Below, piece after piece: positions 53,597 to 63,202 of a stretch of DNA of 64,000 nt. How positions within the stretch are numbered: the first letter of the stretch is position 1; each line of letters begins with the position of its first letter. Both the position numbers and the translations under genes were made by a program. Source of the DNA: Phocaeicola barnesiae DSM 18169 = JCM 13652 (GTDB lineage Bacteria > Bacteroidota > Bacteroidia > Bacteroidales > Bacteroidaceae); NCBI RefSeq assembly GCF_000374585.1, contig NZ_KB894643.1, positions 88,773 through 152,772 on the forward strand, written 5' to 3'. The notes below the pieces were generated by a model. That model had not been told where the DNA came from and searched no databases. It saw only the letters and a program-made list of their open reading frames with translations.

Positions 53597-55477
53597 ATGT
53601 ATATCAGTGAAGACTTACAACAAGAACTTGATTTCTTTAAAAGAACTAATGAGCATTTTGAGATTGAGGCTGGAAAAAGTTCCACCGAAGTGAAGAATGC
53701 AACGAATGAGATTCTTTACATGGCCATGTCTGCATCATTAGTCATGGATTATTCAGAAGATGGTTTCTTTGAAAATTTCGTCATCACCGACAAAAGTATT
53801 TCAGGACGTTCTGAATTGCAAATTGATGCGTATGCTCTTATTGAAACCGAAAGTTCAAAAGTAAAACAGCTTCATATTTTCCAATACAAGCTATACGCAA
53901 ACGATTCCAAAAGCGCGTCTCCCGTGGAGTTACTCAATTTTGCGACTTTTGTGAACAATAATTTTGTACACCCGGAGTTTCTGGAAAAACCTTCGGACAA
54001 TGAAGTAGTAGCTGAAATAAAAACAAAATGTGATGAGTTTCTGAAAGGAAGAAGAGATCGTCGCATCATCGTATATTGCCATTATATCAACAATGCTACA
54101 GGTATCTATCGCAATAATGAAAAAGAAATAAATAATGTCTTAGCCCGCTTCAACGCAGACCGGCAATTATTAGGATTTTCCATTCAGGTATATGGAGTGA
54201 AAGAAATTTTGGAACTGGTCAGAGAAGGAAAAATCCAAGTAGGAAGTGAATCCCTGGAACTAGTTAATGAAGGAATGTATTCTTACCGACTTGAAGATAA
54301 CTCCAAACGCGAAAGTCTTGGATTACCTAAGAAAGTGATTGTGGGGATGTGCAATGTCAATGAATTCATCAGGCTGCAGAATAAATATCACCACAACCAA
54401 CTGTATGCAGAAAACATCAGATTATACCTGGGTGACCGCGGAAATGTTAACAAGGATATCATTGCAACCATTACCAGCAGTGAAAGTCTTTGGTTTCCTT
54501 ATATGAACAACGGGATTAGTATCATTTGTGATTCCTTGGCCATTGGCAACACAAATGCAGCAAAACATGTGCAAACTTTTACCTTGGAGAACATGCAGAT
54601 TATCAATGGATGCCAGACAGTCAATGCGTTATATAGTGCAAAATACGGTGAAAACACGCGGGATAATTTCAGACCGGCCAATGTAATGGTGCGAATTTAT
54701 GAAATTAATCCGTCACAGACCGACTTCAAAATGAATATTATCAAAGCAACAAATAATCAGAATTCTGTAAAAAGTTATTCGTTGATGGCTAATGACCCTA
54801 TACAAATACGCATTGCTGAGGTCCTCAGAAAGTTCAACATCATTTATGACCGAAAAGGAGAAGGCAAGAATATACAGGGTAATCAAATGATTATAAGCAT
54901 GGTCAATGTAGCATTGGCTTACAGAGCAGTTTACCTTTTCATGGCACGTTCATTACGCTCCGGTTTAGGCAAATCACGTGTATTCCAAAAAGCCGAATAT
55001 GATAAAATATTCAATGGCAACTTGCTGGAAGAAGGGAATGAAAAACAACTGGATGAATTATGTTTTAAATTTATCATTGCCAATGGTATACTCGATGCCA
55101 TAAGAGAGCAAATCCAACAAGATAATGCAAAGTATCTGGGAAAACTTCCTATCTTCAAAAAAAGTACCTATTACTTAGCCGGATATATGTATGCTTCTCG
55201 GAAAACGGATTTCGATACTTTACAAAAAAATATGACAGAAGTCTTCCAATCAGACAATGAGCAAAAACTGAGAGGAATGAATTTCCCGAATAAGGTAACC
55301 GAAATCGTAAGAACGTACTTTGACGCAATGATTACCAGCTTCATCGCATTTTATAACAACTTAAAGGACATTGACAAAACAGACATTGACAACCTTCTGA
55401 AGAACAAATCTTTTGATGAAGCCTACAAAAAAGAACTTGAAACAATGATTGGTAAACTTCCGGATATAGAAGATTAA
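53597..55477 (+). CDS. AIPR (abortive infection phage resistance) family protein
   Basis: A 626-residue protein of the AIPR family, named from lactococcal abortive-infection proteins. The typical core is around residues 276-370: IRLYLGDRGNVNKDI, SLWFPYMNNGISIICDSL and MQIINGCQTVNALY. FKMNIIKATNNQNSVK and the C-terminal helices follow. The N-terminus (about 20-110) holds an acidic/Lys block with ELQIDAYALIE and LHIFQYKLY, which may be a PD-(D/E)XK-like core (D then Q-x-K), though the usual Glu is not obvious. It starts 12 bases after the helicase and ends 2 bases before the methyltransferase, so it is embedded in the operon. Its action is unknown in the family; a toxic or abortive role is inferred. 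Confidence 0.85.
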   Translation: MYISEDLQQELDFFKRTNEHFEIEAGKSSTEVKNATNEILYMAMSASLVMDYSEDGFFENFVITDKSISGRSELQIDAYALIETESSKVKQLHIFQYKLYANDSKSASPVELLNFATFVNNNFVHPEFLEKPSDNEVVAEIKTKCDEFLKGRRDRRIIVYCHYINNATGIYRNNEKEINNVLARFNADRQLLGFSIQVYGVKEILELVREGKIQVGSESLELVNEGMYSYRLEDNSKRESLGLPKKVIVGMCNVNEFIRLQNKYHHNQLYAENIRLYLGDRGNVNKDIIATITSSESLWFPYMNNGISIICDSLAIGNTNAAKHVQTFTLENMQIINGCQTVNALYSAKYGENTRDNFRPANVMVRIYEINPSQTDFKMNIIKATNNQNSVKSYSLMANDPIQIRIAEVLRKFNIIYDRKGEGKNIQGNQMIISMVNVALAYRAVYLFMARSLRSGLGKSRVFQKAEYDKIFNGNLLEEGNEKQLDELCFKFIIANGILDAIREQIQQDNAKYLGKLPIFKKSTYYLAGYMYASRKTDFDTLQKNMTEVFQSDNEQKLRGMNFPNKVTEIVRTYFDAMITSFIAFYNNLKDIDKTDIDNLLKNKSFDEAYKKELETMIGKLPDIED

Positions 55478-55479
55478 TT

Positions 55480-58400
55480 ATGACAAAAGCAAAGAAGCTC
55501 ATAGAAGTAGCAATGCCGATTAAGGAAATCTCGGCAGAAAGTGTACGCGACAAATCCATCCGTCATGGACATATTTCCACCTTGCATCTGTGGTGGGCCC
55601 GTCGGCCATTGCCTGTATGCCGGGCGGTAATATTTGCAAGTCTGGTACCCGATCCGCTGGATCCTGAGTGTCCGCAAGCATTCTGTGATGCCGTGCAAGA
55701 CCTGCTGGCCAATAATCCGCTTTATGCCCCTTATCCAGATATTCCCTATACATCTATCTATGACCCGATGCCTGACAACCTTCGCAACCGACTGTTGATG
55801 TTTATCGGGAAATTTTCACCTGCCTGCCAGAAAAATATGCTGGCCGGAAAAACAACTCCTTCCAAGGACCAAGTGCAAGAAGGATGCCTGATAAAATGGG
55901 AAAGTAAAAATGACCCTACAGTGCTTCGTCTGGCTCGTTTGCTGATATGGGTAGCCCACAATTCCGAACTACGTCCTGAAGCCACATACACAGACTTGAC
56001 TGTAGAATTTGATGAAGCTTCTAAAGCTATCACGAATGCTGAAACTGCATTGTATCATACACCGAACCGACATCTCGCTTCTCCAGAAGTAACAGCCAAA
56101 GAAGCCGCCTTACAAAAGGCTATCGAGAAATTCCAGAACCGGATGCCCAGCGTATTCGATCCTTTTGCCGGTGGTGGCGCCATACCCTTGGAAGCAGCCC
56201 GTTTGGGGTGTCGTTCTTTCGGTAACGACATCAACCCTGTAGCGCATATCATTGAAAAAGGTTCGGTAGAGTTTCCTCAAAAATACGGTAAACCTATCAC
56301 CTACACTCACGAGGAATTTATGGCTTTATATGGCAAAGAAGGAATAAAGTTGTATACCGAAAATTTTGGAGGCATGCCTACGGGCAATGTAGAAATACCC
56401 AATAGATTGTCTTTTGATGTAGAATATTATGCCAAAAAGTTACTAGCCATGACTGAGGCCGAAGTGGGGCATCTTTATCCTGCGGACGAAAAAGGGAATA
56501 AGCCCATAGCTTATTATTGGGCACGGACAGCTACGTGTTCTAATCCTTCTTGCAAAGCAGAAGTACCTCTGCTAAAGCAGTTTTATTTGGCAAACACCAA
56601 ATCGAAAAAGGTATACCTGAATCCTATCATCCATGGTACTGATATTCAGTTCGAAATAAAAGAAGGAAGTTATGACGAGAAGGTATTGCCCGGATGGAAT
56701 AAAACAGGAAATCTCATATGCCCATGTTGTGGTAGTATCACAACTTCTAAACAAGTTAAAGAGCAAGCCAATAAAATTGGATTAAAAGAGCGTTTTATCG
56801 CAATAATCAGTGAAGGTTCAAATGGAAAACAATATACCATTCCATCAATACAACTAGAGCAACCACATATAACGCTACTCAATCAAAGTATACCTACTGA
56901 AAATATGACTAAACAAACTGACTTAATCAGTAGCCGTGGCTGGAATATTAATCAATGGTACCAGATGTTTTCTAATCGTCAACTAAATATGCTTTTAACG
57001 ATAAATAAACAATTATTAAACTTAAAAGCAACGTTAAACCAATCTAATTATACGAATATATTATTTACCTATTTATCTATCTGGTTTGACCGTATAGCCG
57101 TGGCAAATACCTCATTAGGCAGATGGCATATAAGCGGAGAAAAACTAGAACACCCTTTCAGCCGCCAAGCTATTGCCATGGTTTTCGATTACCCGGAATC
57201 CAACCCTTTCTGCAACAGTTCGGGTAGTGCCCTCAACCAACTGGAGTGGATAACCCGTTACATCGAGTCGGAAAGCAATTCTCCTTTTGCTGCACTGTTT
57301 GCAAATGCTTCCAGTGGAGAAAAAGGACAGTTCGCTGCCAAAACACTGACTGCTGTCGTAACAGACCCACCCTATTATGACGCCATAGCCTATGCGGATA
57401 TCTCAGACTTCTTTTATGTATGGATGAAGCGCACATTGGGAGACATCTACCCCATCAATTTTGCTACTCCCCAAACCCCAAAAGCAGAAGAGTGTACGGC
57501 ATTGAAACACCATCATCACAACAGTGAGGCAGAAGCCAAAAAACATTTCGAAAACAAACTGACGACCATTTTTGATGCCATTGAATACCAGACTTCTGAT
57601 ATTGTCAGCATTATGTTTGCCCATCAAAGTACCGAGGCTTGGACTACACTCTGTAATTCAATCTTGGGAGCAAGAATGAACATTACCGGCAGCTGGCCAA
57701 TGGATACAGAAATGGCCAATAGAAGTTTAGGATTGGCTGGGGCTGCCCTCGAATCGTCTGTAACCGTTTCATGTCGCCCGTCTGAACGTAACGGATTCGA
57801 AAGTTTCAAACGAGTGAAACGAGCCATTGAAACCAAAGTCACAGAAGAAGTCAATGCCCTCTACGAATTGGGGTTTCGGGGAGCAGACCTCTTGACAGCC
57901 TGCTTTGGACAAGCTGTCAGTGAATTTGGGAAATACGAAACAGTGGAAAAAGCAGATGGTAGCGAAGTAACTGTAGGTGAACTTTTGGAGTTAGCTCGGA
58001 CCGCGGCATTTAACGCTTTGCTCAGTGGTTTTGACGGAGATGAATATACCCGTTTCTATATCTTTTGGTTGCAGATGAACGGCATGGGAGACACTGACTT
58101 TGACGATGCAGCCAAGTTTGCCCGCGTGGGAATGAGCGTCAATATCAGTGACATTTTCGCTCACAATCTACTTATCCGTACCGGTAACAAACAGCATCTG
58201 GCGACCTACACCGAACGCACGATAAATGAAAAATTAGGTATGAGTACCAGTGACCCGCTGATAGACCAAGTACACCGGGCCATGGCCAATTGGCGGGATG
58301 GCGACCGCGGAAAAATCCTTCACCACATACATATAGTAGGAAAAGAAGCCAATAATCCTTTCTGGCGTGTGTTGGCATCCTTGAAAGAACTGTTGCCGGA

Positions 58401-58506
58401 AGGAGATGACTTAAAACAAGTACAGGAACTCATCTCTAATTCGGCCGACCTGATACAGCATTGCGGAGAAAGCATGACCTACACCCAAGGTACATTATTT
58501 AATTAA
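55480..58506 (+). CDS. DUF1156 adenine-specific DNA methyltransferase with zinc ribbon
   Basis: A 1008-residue putative DNA methyltransferase. DUF1156 forms the N-terminus (ISAESVRDKSIRHGHISTLH, then LWWARRPLPVCRAVIFASL). The SAM-binding motif I is FDPFAGGGAIPLEAARLG at about 225-242, and the catalytic motif IV is VVTDPPYYDAIAYADI at about 627-642; the DPPY form suggests N6-adenine methylation. Cysteine pairs at about 353/358 and 414/417 (CSNPSC; CPCC) form a zinc ribbon between them. Positions about 56650-57115, just after the zinc ribbon, are strongly AT-rich compared with the flanks, as if exchanged. It is likely to mark host DNA so that the helicase/nuclease parts attack only unmodified DNA. 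Stop and start to the neighbours are 2 and 27 bases away. Confidence 0.88.
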   Translation: MTKAKKLIEVAMPIKEISAESVRDKSIRHGHISTLHLWWARRPLPVCRAVIFASLVPDPLDPECPQAFCDAVQDLLANNPLYAPYPDIPYTSIYDPMPDNLRNRLLMFIGKFSPACQKNMLAGKTTPSKDQVQEGCLIKWESKNDPTVLRLARLLIWVAHNSELRPEATYTDLTVEFDEASKAITNAETALYHTPNRHLASPEVTAKEAALQKAIEKFQNRMPSVFDPFAGGGAIPLEAARLGCRSFGNDINPVAHIIEKGSVEFPQKYGKPITYTHEEFMALYGKEGIKLYTENFGGMPTGNVEIPNRLSFDVEYYAKKLLAMTEAEVGHLYPADEKGNKPIAYYWARTATCSNPSCKAEVPLLKQFYLANTKSKKVYLNPIIHGTDIQFEIKEGSYDEKVLPGWNKTGNLICPCCGSITTSKQVKEQANKIGLKERFIAIISEGSNGKQYTIPSIQLEQPHITLLNQSIPTENMTKQTDLISSRGWNINQWYQMFSNRQLNMLLTINKQLLNLKATLNQSNYTNILFTYLSIWFDRIAVANTSLGRWHISGEKLEHPFSRQAIAMVFDYPESNPFCNSSGSALNQLEWITRYIESESNSPFAALFANASSGEKGQFAAKTLTAVVTDPPYYDAIAYADISDFFYVWMKRTLGDIYPINFATPQTPKAEECTALKHHHHNSEAEAKKHFENKLTTIFDAIEYQTSDIVSIMFAHQSTEAWTTLCNSILGARMNITGSWPMDTEMANRSLGLAGAALESSVTVSCRPSERNGFESFKRVKRAIETKVTEEVNALYELGFRGADLLTACFGQAVSEFGKYETVEKADGSEVTVGELLELARTAAFNALLSGFDGDEYTRFYIFWLQMNGMGDTDFDDAAKFARVGMSVNISDIFAHNLLIRTGNKQHLATYTERTINEKLGMSTSDPLIDQVHRAMANWRDGDRGKILHHIHIVGKEANNPFWRVLASLKELLPEGDDLKQVQELISNSADLIQHCGESMTYTQGTLFN

Positions 58507-58533
58507 CCTGTCAATACCAATAGAATTATAGAT

Positions 58534-61500
58534 ATGAACGATAAGATACATAAAGCCCTCGGCATCTTTCTAGATGCCATGCGTCCGTTTGTAGTAGGCT
58601 TCCTGCAACAACATTTTCCGAATGAGCCATGGGAAAGATTATATTTTTCCAGATTGAAAGTTCCCAAACGGGCCACCTGGAATCAGGCACTGAAAGCACA
58701 AGGTGAAAATCAATCATGCATCAGCCTGATTGATTACAATAACTTGACGGATTTTGCACTCGGTTTTAAGCAAGAACTGGGTATAGAATTCGGACTCCCG
58801 GATAAGGCAAATAAATTCATCAGTTATCTGCAAGAGCTGAAAGATATCCGCAACAAGTGTAACCATTATCAAGTTTTGGATAACGAAGAAATAGACGGTG
58901 CCTATCTCTATATCAAACAGGCTGCCAAACTGATGAAAATGGATGAACTGGTCAGCGAAATAGACAATATTAAGAATCAAGAACAACCAATGGCACAACC
59001 CGTCCAAGCAATGGCTCCTCCAATGCAAACTGCCGCCGTAACCATGCGAGAAGATGCTCCTATCCCTGCATGGTTCACCAACGTATATCCTCATTACGAC
59101 ATTCGAAACGGCGTACTGGATGAGTCAATCTTCGCAGCCAATCTGGGAGAAGTAGCCTTGGGTATCGGACAGGAAGTTTATAACAATCCGACAATATTCT
59201 TCGAAAAAACCTATATCACTGCCGGACTTCGAGACATTGCCAACCGGGTGGTTCGTGCATTGAATGGTGAAGAAAGTGAGAACCGAGTCATCTCATTGCA
59301 AACAGGATTTGGTGGTGGTAAGACCCACACTTTGATTTCATTATATCATATAGCCAAAGCCGGACGTTCATTGTTAAGTTCCGCCTATACAACCCATCTG
59401 TTAAATAAAGATATACATCCTGAATACAATGACGCAAAGGTTGCCGTCTTTACCAATAACACAACCGATGTCGCACAAGGACGTACTACAAAGGAAGGTA
59501 TAACCATTCATACCTTATGGGGCGAATTAGCCTATCAACTAGGAGGAGCAGAAGGCTACAATAAGGTACGAGCCAACGATGAAAGTCGGACAGCACCTTC
59601 TTCTTCCATATTCAAGCCTATTCTGGCTCAAAACACACCTTCTCTAATCCTGATTGATGAGTTGGCAGATTACTGTAATAAAGCCAATGGAATAATGGTA
59701 GGTAAAGGCACCCTTTATACACAAACAGTAAGTTTTCTGCAAACACTGACCGAATCAGTCGCTACAGTGCCTCGATGTGTATTGATAGCCACTCTTCCTG
59801 CCAGTGCAACAGAAGTAGCTTCATCAGAAATTGGCCAACAGATACTTTCTTCTTTGGAGAACCGTATTGTACGTGTGGGTACTGGCATCAAACCAGTAGA
59901 TGATGAAGAAATATTCGAAGTGGTTCGCCGTCGGTTATTTGAAAATGTTGGAAACCCGGAAGTGATAGAGCAAGTACTAACACGATATAAGAATACCTAC
60001 CACAATCGCCGTTCTGATTTACCAGCTGAAGCAGACCGTATAGAATATATCAATAAAATGCGTAAATCTTATCCGTTCCACCCGGAACTGATAGATATGT
60101 TTCGCTTAAAATGGGGGAACGACCCACATTTCCAACGCACACGAGGTGTATTGCGTTTGTTGGCCTCCATCGTCAAGGATTTATGGAGCCGTCGTGGTTC
60201 TTTAAGCGGCTCACAAGCTCTGATACACACTTCAGATGTCAACCTCACCAATTTACCAACCTTAACAGGAACTATCACCAGCTTGATGGGTAGCCAATGG
60301 GAAACGGTAATGCATGCCGATATTATAGGCACTTCAAGCAATGCTTATAAAATAGATAACGAAGACCCGCAAAGCAATAGTTGTAAATACAGTTTAGCAC
60401 AAGGAATAGCCACCACACTACTAATGAGCAGTATAGGCGGATCGCAGAACAAAGGATTAAACATAGAACAATTAAAACTTTGTATGCTTCGCCCATCTGC
60501 ATTCCAGCATAGCGAAATCAACAATGCCTTGAACAAACTGGAGCAGGTTGCTTATTACCTTTATTCAACCAATGTAGGAGCCAAAACTTATTGGTTTCAA
60601 GCAAAACCTAACATTAATATTCTAATTAATAGTGCTAAATCAGAAATATCAGCAGCAGATGTCAAGGCTGATATACTAAAACGGCTAAATAATCAAATAA
60701 ACAGCAACAGCCAACTGCGCATATTAATCAACCCATCAGGTGATGTTCCCGAGCAGAAAACATTGACCTTAGTCATATTAAGTCCGGACTATGCTACCCA
60801 AATCAACTCAATTAACAAGAAAGTTGAAAATTATGTAGAACAAATTGCTACTAAAAAAGGAAGTACACAGCGCATTTTCCGGAATACAATATTCTATCTG
60901 ACTTGCTCTGAAAGCCAGCTTGGGTTATTACAATCTAAACTGACAGAGTACTTGGCATGTGAAAGAGTACAACATGAATATAGCGGGCAATTGGACATAG
61001 ATCAAAAAAAGGATATTATTGACAAGAAAAATGATGCTAACGAACAAGCTAATACCCAGTTGATTTCTGTGTACAACATTGCCATGCGTTACTCTGCAAC
61101 CGATGGTTTAGAAGTCTTGGAATTACATGACTTTGCCCGCGATATGCAGACGCAAATTACGGACAAATTAATAGAAGCTATTATTGAAGAAGAATGGTTG
61201 ATACGTTCGATTGGCATCGGAACATTGAAAGCCAACCGTCTGTATCCTACCCTCGAAAATCCTATCAATGTAACTGCACTATATGAAGCTTTCCTGCAAT
61301 ATGATGACAAACCCATGATTACAGGAACAGATGCTGTAGCCAGCACTATCCAAAAATATTGCTACAACGGTGAATTCAATGTGGCTTTCGGAGAAGAAGG
61401 GAATTATTCACGTATCTATCATCGTGAAAACATCTTTGGGCTTGATGTCACTGACCGTCAATATTGGTTGACAGATAAGAGCGTTATACCTAAAGATAAA

Positions 61501-61830
61501 GAAGAAACGGAATCTGGGAATAACAAGACAAAATCAGAAAACAATTCCCATACACCACCAGATAATTCTCCGCATAAGCCAGATGATGTATCACCACAAT
61601 CAATACGTCATTTTAAATCTATCAAAATTTCCGGTAAAATTCCTGTTGACCAATGGACCCAATTATTTTCTAGTTTCATTGTGCCACTAAATCAAAACAA
61701 ATTGGAAATTGAGGTTTGCTTTAAAGCTGGTTCCACTCCCTCTAAACCACTTGACGAATCAGCACAGATCTATAAAACAGTGAAAGAATCTGTTCAACAA
61801 TTAGGATTAAAATTAGAAGAGGAAGAATAA
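58534..61830 (+). CDS. Swt1-type HEPN - DUF499 AAA+ ATPase
   Basis: A 1098-residue two-domain protein. Residues 1-130 form a Swt1-type HEPN domain (IFLDAMRPFVVGFLQQHFP; LQELKDIRNKCNHYQ). The HEPN RNase signature R-x4-H is intact at R106-H111. From about 185 the DUF499 ATPase begins: Walker A QTGFGGGKTHTLISLYHI (about 258-270), Walker B LILIDELADYC (about 372), and IATLPASATEVASSEIG as the sensor region. The rest is a long alpha/beta region ending in a Ser/Asn/Pro-rich linker (about 985-1025) and a small C-terminal domain (KFKAGSTP-like core). The ATPase may sense or move along invading DNA and release HEPN activity. It is the last gene of the array, 287 bases before mnmA. Confidence 0.87.
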   Translation: MNDKIHKALGIFLDAMRPFVVGFLQQHFPNEPWERLYFSRLKVPKRATWNQALKAQGENQSCISLIDYNNLTDFALGFKQELGIEFGLPDKANKFISYLQELKDIRNKCNHYQVLDNEEIDGAYLYIKQAAKLMKMDELVSEIDNIKNQEQPMAQPVQAMAPPMQTAAVTMREDAPIPAWFTNVYPHYDIRNGVLDESIFAANLGEVALGIGQEVYNNPTIFFEKTYITAGLRDIANRVVRALNGEESENRVISLQTGFGGGKTHTLISLYHIAKAGRSLLSSAYTTHLLNKDIHPEYNDAKVAVFTNNTTDVAQGRTTKEGITIHTLWGELAYQLGGAEGYNKVRANDESRTAPSSSIFKPILAQNTPSLILIDELADYCNKANGIMVGKGTLYTQTVSFLQTLTESVATVPRCVLIATLPASATEVASSEIGQQILSSLENRIVRVGTGIKPVDDEEIFEVVRRRLFENVGNPEVIEQVLTRYKNTYHNRRSDLPAEADRIEYINKMRKSYPFHPELIDMFRLKWGNDPHFQRTRGVLRLLASIVKDLWSRRGSLSGSQALIHTSDVNLTNLPTLTGTITSLMGSQWETVMHADIIGTSSNAYKIDNEDPQSNSCKYSLAQGIATTLLMSSIGGSQNKGLNIEQLKLCMLRPSAFQHSEINNALNKLEQVAYYLYSTNVGAKTYWFQAKPNINILINSAKSEISAADVKADILKRLNNQINSNSQLRILINPSGDVPEQKTLTLVILSPDYATQINSINKKVENYVEQIATKKGSTQRIFRNTIFYLTCSESQLGLLQSKLTEYLACERVQHEYSGQLDIDQKKDIIDKKNDANEQANTQLISVYNIAMRYSATDGLEVLELHDFARDMQTQITDKLIEAIIEEEWLIRSIGIGTLKANRLYPTLENPINVTALYEAFLQYDDKPMITGTDAVASTIQKYCYNGEFNVAFGEEGNYSRIYHRENIFGLDVTDRQYWLTDKSVIPKDKEETESGNNKTKSENNSHTPPDNSPHKPDDVSPQSIRHFKSIKISGKIPVDQWTQLFSSFIVPLNQNKLEIEVCFKAGSTPSKPLDESAQIYKTVKESVQQLGLKLEEEE

Positions 61831-62117
61831 TATAACTAATGAAAATAAAATCAATCATTTAAGATTTATTCCAAATGTGATTACAAGAATAAATTTTAAA
61901 TGGTTGATTAAAAGCCAAGATATAACCTTAATTTTAGCATTATTTGTTTTAGTAACCAAAAACCAAGAAATAAGATTCGCAGCCATAGCCTATTTTATAG
62001 TCCATCAACTTAATATTCTAACGAAAAAACATCCGGATACTCCACTGACTATACCACATTTAAGGTATTCCACAGATATAGAAAGAACGGTATCTTTGCC
62101 CCCGGAAAAAGAACGAT
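61831..62117 (+). promoter_or_regulatory. Gap between the defence island and mnmA, with -7 box
   Basis: An AT-rich 287-base stretch. TATCTTTG at 62091-62098 matches TAnnTTTG and lies 19 bases before the mnmA start; no matching -33 box is clear. An open frame starting at 61877 runs into mnmA in another frame and encodes a hydrophobic stretch (ILALFVLVT), but I do not regard it as a gene. No terminator with a T-run was seen for the DUF499 gene. Confidence 0.5.
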
Positions 62118-63182
62118 ATGAAGATAGCAGCATTACTCTCGGGAGGTGTAGACAGCGCCGTAGCGGTACACCTCCTGTACGAACAAGGATACAGACCCGA
62201 CCTGTACTATATCAAGATAGGTATGGACACCGACGAGTCACTGACCTGTACGGCGGAAGAAGACATCGAACTGGCTACAGCGACCGCCCGGAAATACGGG
62301 CTTTCCTTCGACATCATCGACTTGCAGAAAGAATATTGGGAGAACGTAGTGGCCTATACCATCGACAAGGTAAAGCAGGGTTTCACCCCCAATCCGGACG
62401 TGATGTGCAACAAGCTCATCAAGTTCGGCTGTTTCGAAGAAAAAGCCGGATATGCCTACGACAAGATTGTGACCGGACATTATGCCTCTACCGAAGAAAT
62501 CGGCGGGAAGGTATGGCTGGCTACCGCCAAAGACCCGGTGAAGGACCAGACCGATTTTCTGGCCCAAATCAACTACCTGCAAGTCTCCAAACTCTGGTTC
62601 CCGCTAGGCGGTTACCTGAAGCAGGAAATCCGTACGATAGCCGAACAGGCCAAGCTGCCCAGTGCCCGACGCAAAGACAGCCAGGGCATCTGTTTCCTTG
62701 GGAAAATCAACTACAACGATTTTATCCGCCGTTTCCTGGGAGAAAAACAGGGAAAGATTATCGAACTGGAAACCGGCAGGCAACTGGGCATCCACAAAGG
62801 ATTCTGGTTCCACACCATCGGACAGCGGAAAGGACTGGGGCTGAGTGGCGGTCCGTGGTTCGTTGTCGAAAAAGATACGAAAGAGAACATCCTGTATGTA
62901 TCGCGGGGCTATGATACCGAGAAACAATACGGGAACGAATTCCGGCTGGTGGACTTCCATTTCATCACCGAAAATCCGTGGACAGAAACGGAAACTCCGG
63001 TCTGCTTCAAGATACGCCACACAGACAGCTTCCAGAAAGGAACATTGATAAATACCCCCGAAGGGTATCGGATAACAAGCAAAGAGAAACTGCAAGGAAT
63101 CGCCCCGGGACAATTCGGGGTAATCTACGACAAGGATGCCCACCTGTGCATCGGGAGTGGAGAAATACGGACGGTGAAATAA
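62118..63182 (+). CDS. mnmA: tRNA 2-thiouridine(34) synthase MnmA
   Basis: A 354-residue tRNA-modifying enzyme that makes 2-thiouridine at position 34 of tRNAs for Lys, Glu and Gln. The PP-loop ATP motif is [15 protein letters not shown] at residues 6-20. The two active cysteines are in [11 protein letters not shown] (about 97) and [11 protein letters not shown] (about 192). TGHYAST and [14 protein letters not shown] are also characteristic. The protein is somewhat short but complete, and the stop overlaps a terminator stem. It is a GC-richer housekeeping gene at the right-hand border of the defence island. Confidence 0.95.
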   Translation: MKIAALLSGGVDSAVAVHLLYEQGYRPDLYYIKIGMDTDESLTCTAEEDIELATATARKYGLSFDIIDLQKEYWENVVAYTIDKVKQGFTPNPDVMCNKLIKFGCFEEKAGYAYDKIVTGHYASTEEIGGKVWLATAKDPVKDQTDFLAQINYLQVSKLWFPLGGYLKQEIRTIAEQAKLPSARRKDSQGICFLGKINYNDFIRRFLGEKQGKIIELETGRQLGIHKGFWFHTIGQRKGLGLSGGPWFVVEKDTKENILYVSRGYDTEKQYGNEFRLVDFHFITENPWTETETPVCFKIRHTDSFQKGTLINTPEGYRITSKEKLQGIAPGQFGVIYDKDAHLCIGSGEIRTVK

Positions 63183-63201
63183 GACACCGCCCGTTTTTTT
63201 C
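63167..63201 (+). terminator. Intrinsic terminator of mnmA
   Basis: ACGGACGGTG (63167-63176) and CACCGCCCGT (63185-63194) form a stem with one mismatch, followed by a T-run. The left arm overlaps the last codons of mnmA. Confidence 0.75.
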
Positions 63202-63202
63202 G

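Noticed and set aside
61877-62914. A 345-codon plus-strand frame crossing into mnmA
   Set aside because: Most of it overlaps mnmA in another frame and is Arg/Gly/Pro-rich; only the first ~40 codons are intergenic and hydrophobic, which is not enough for a gene.
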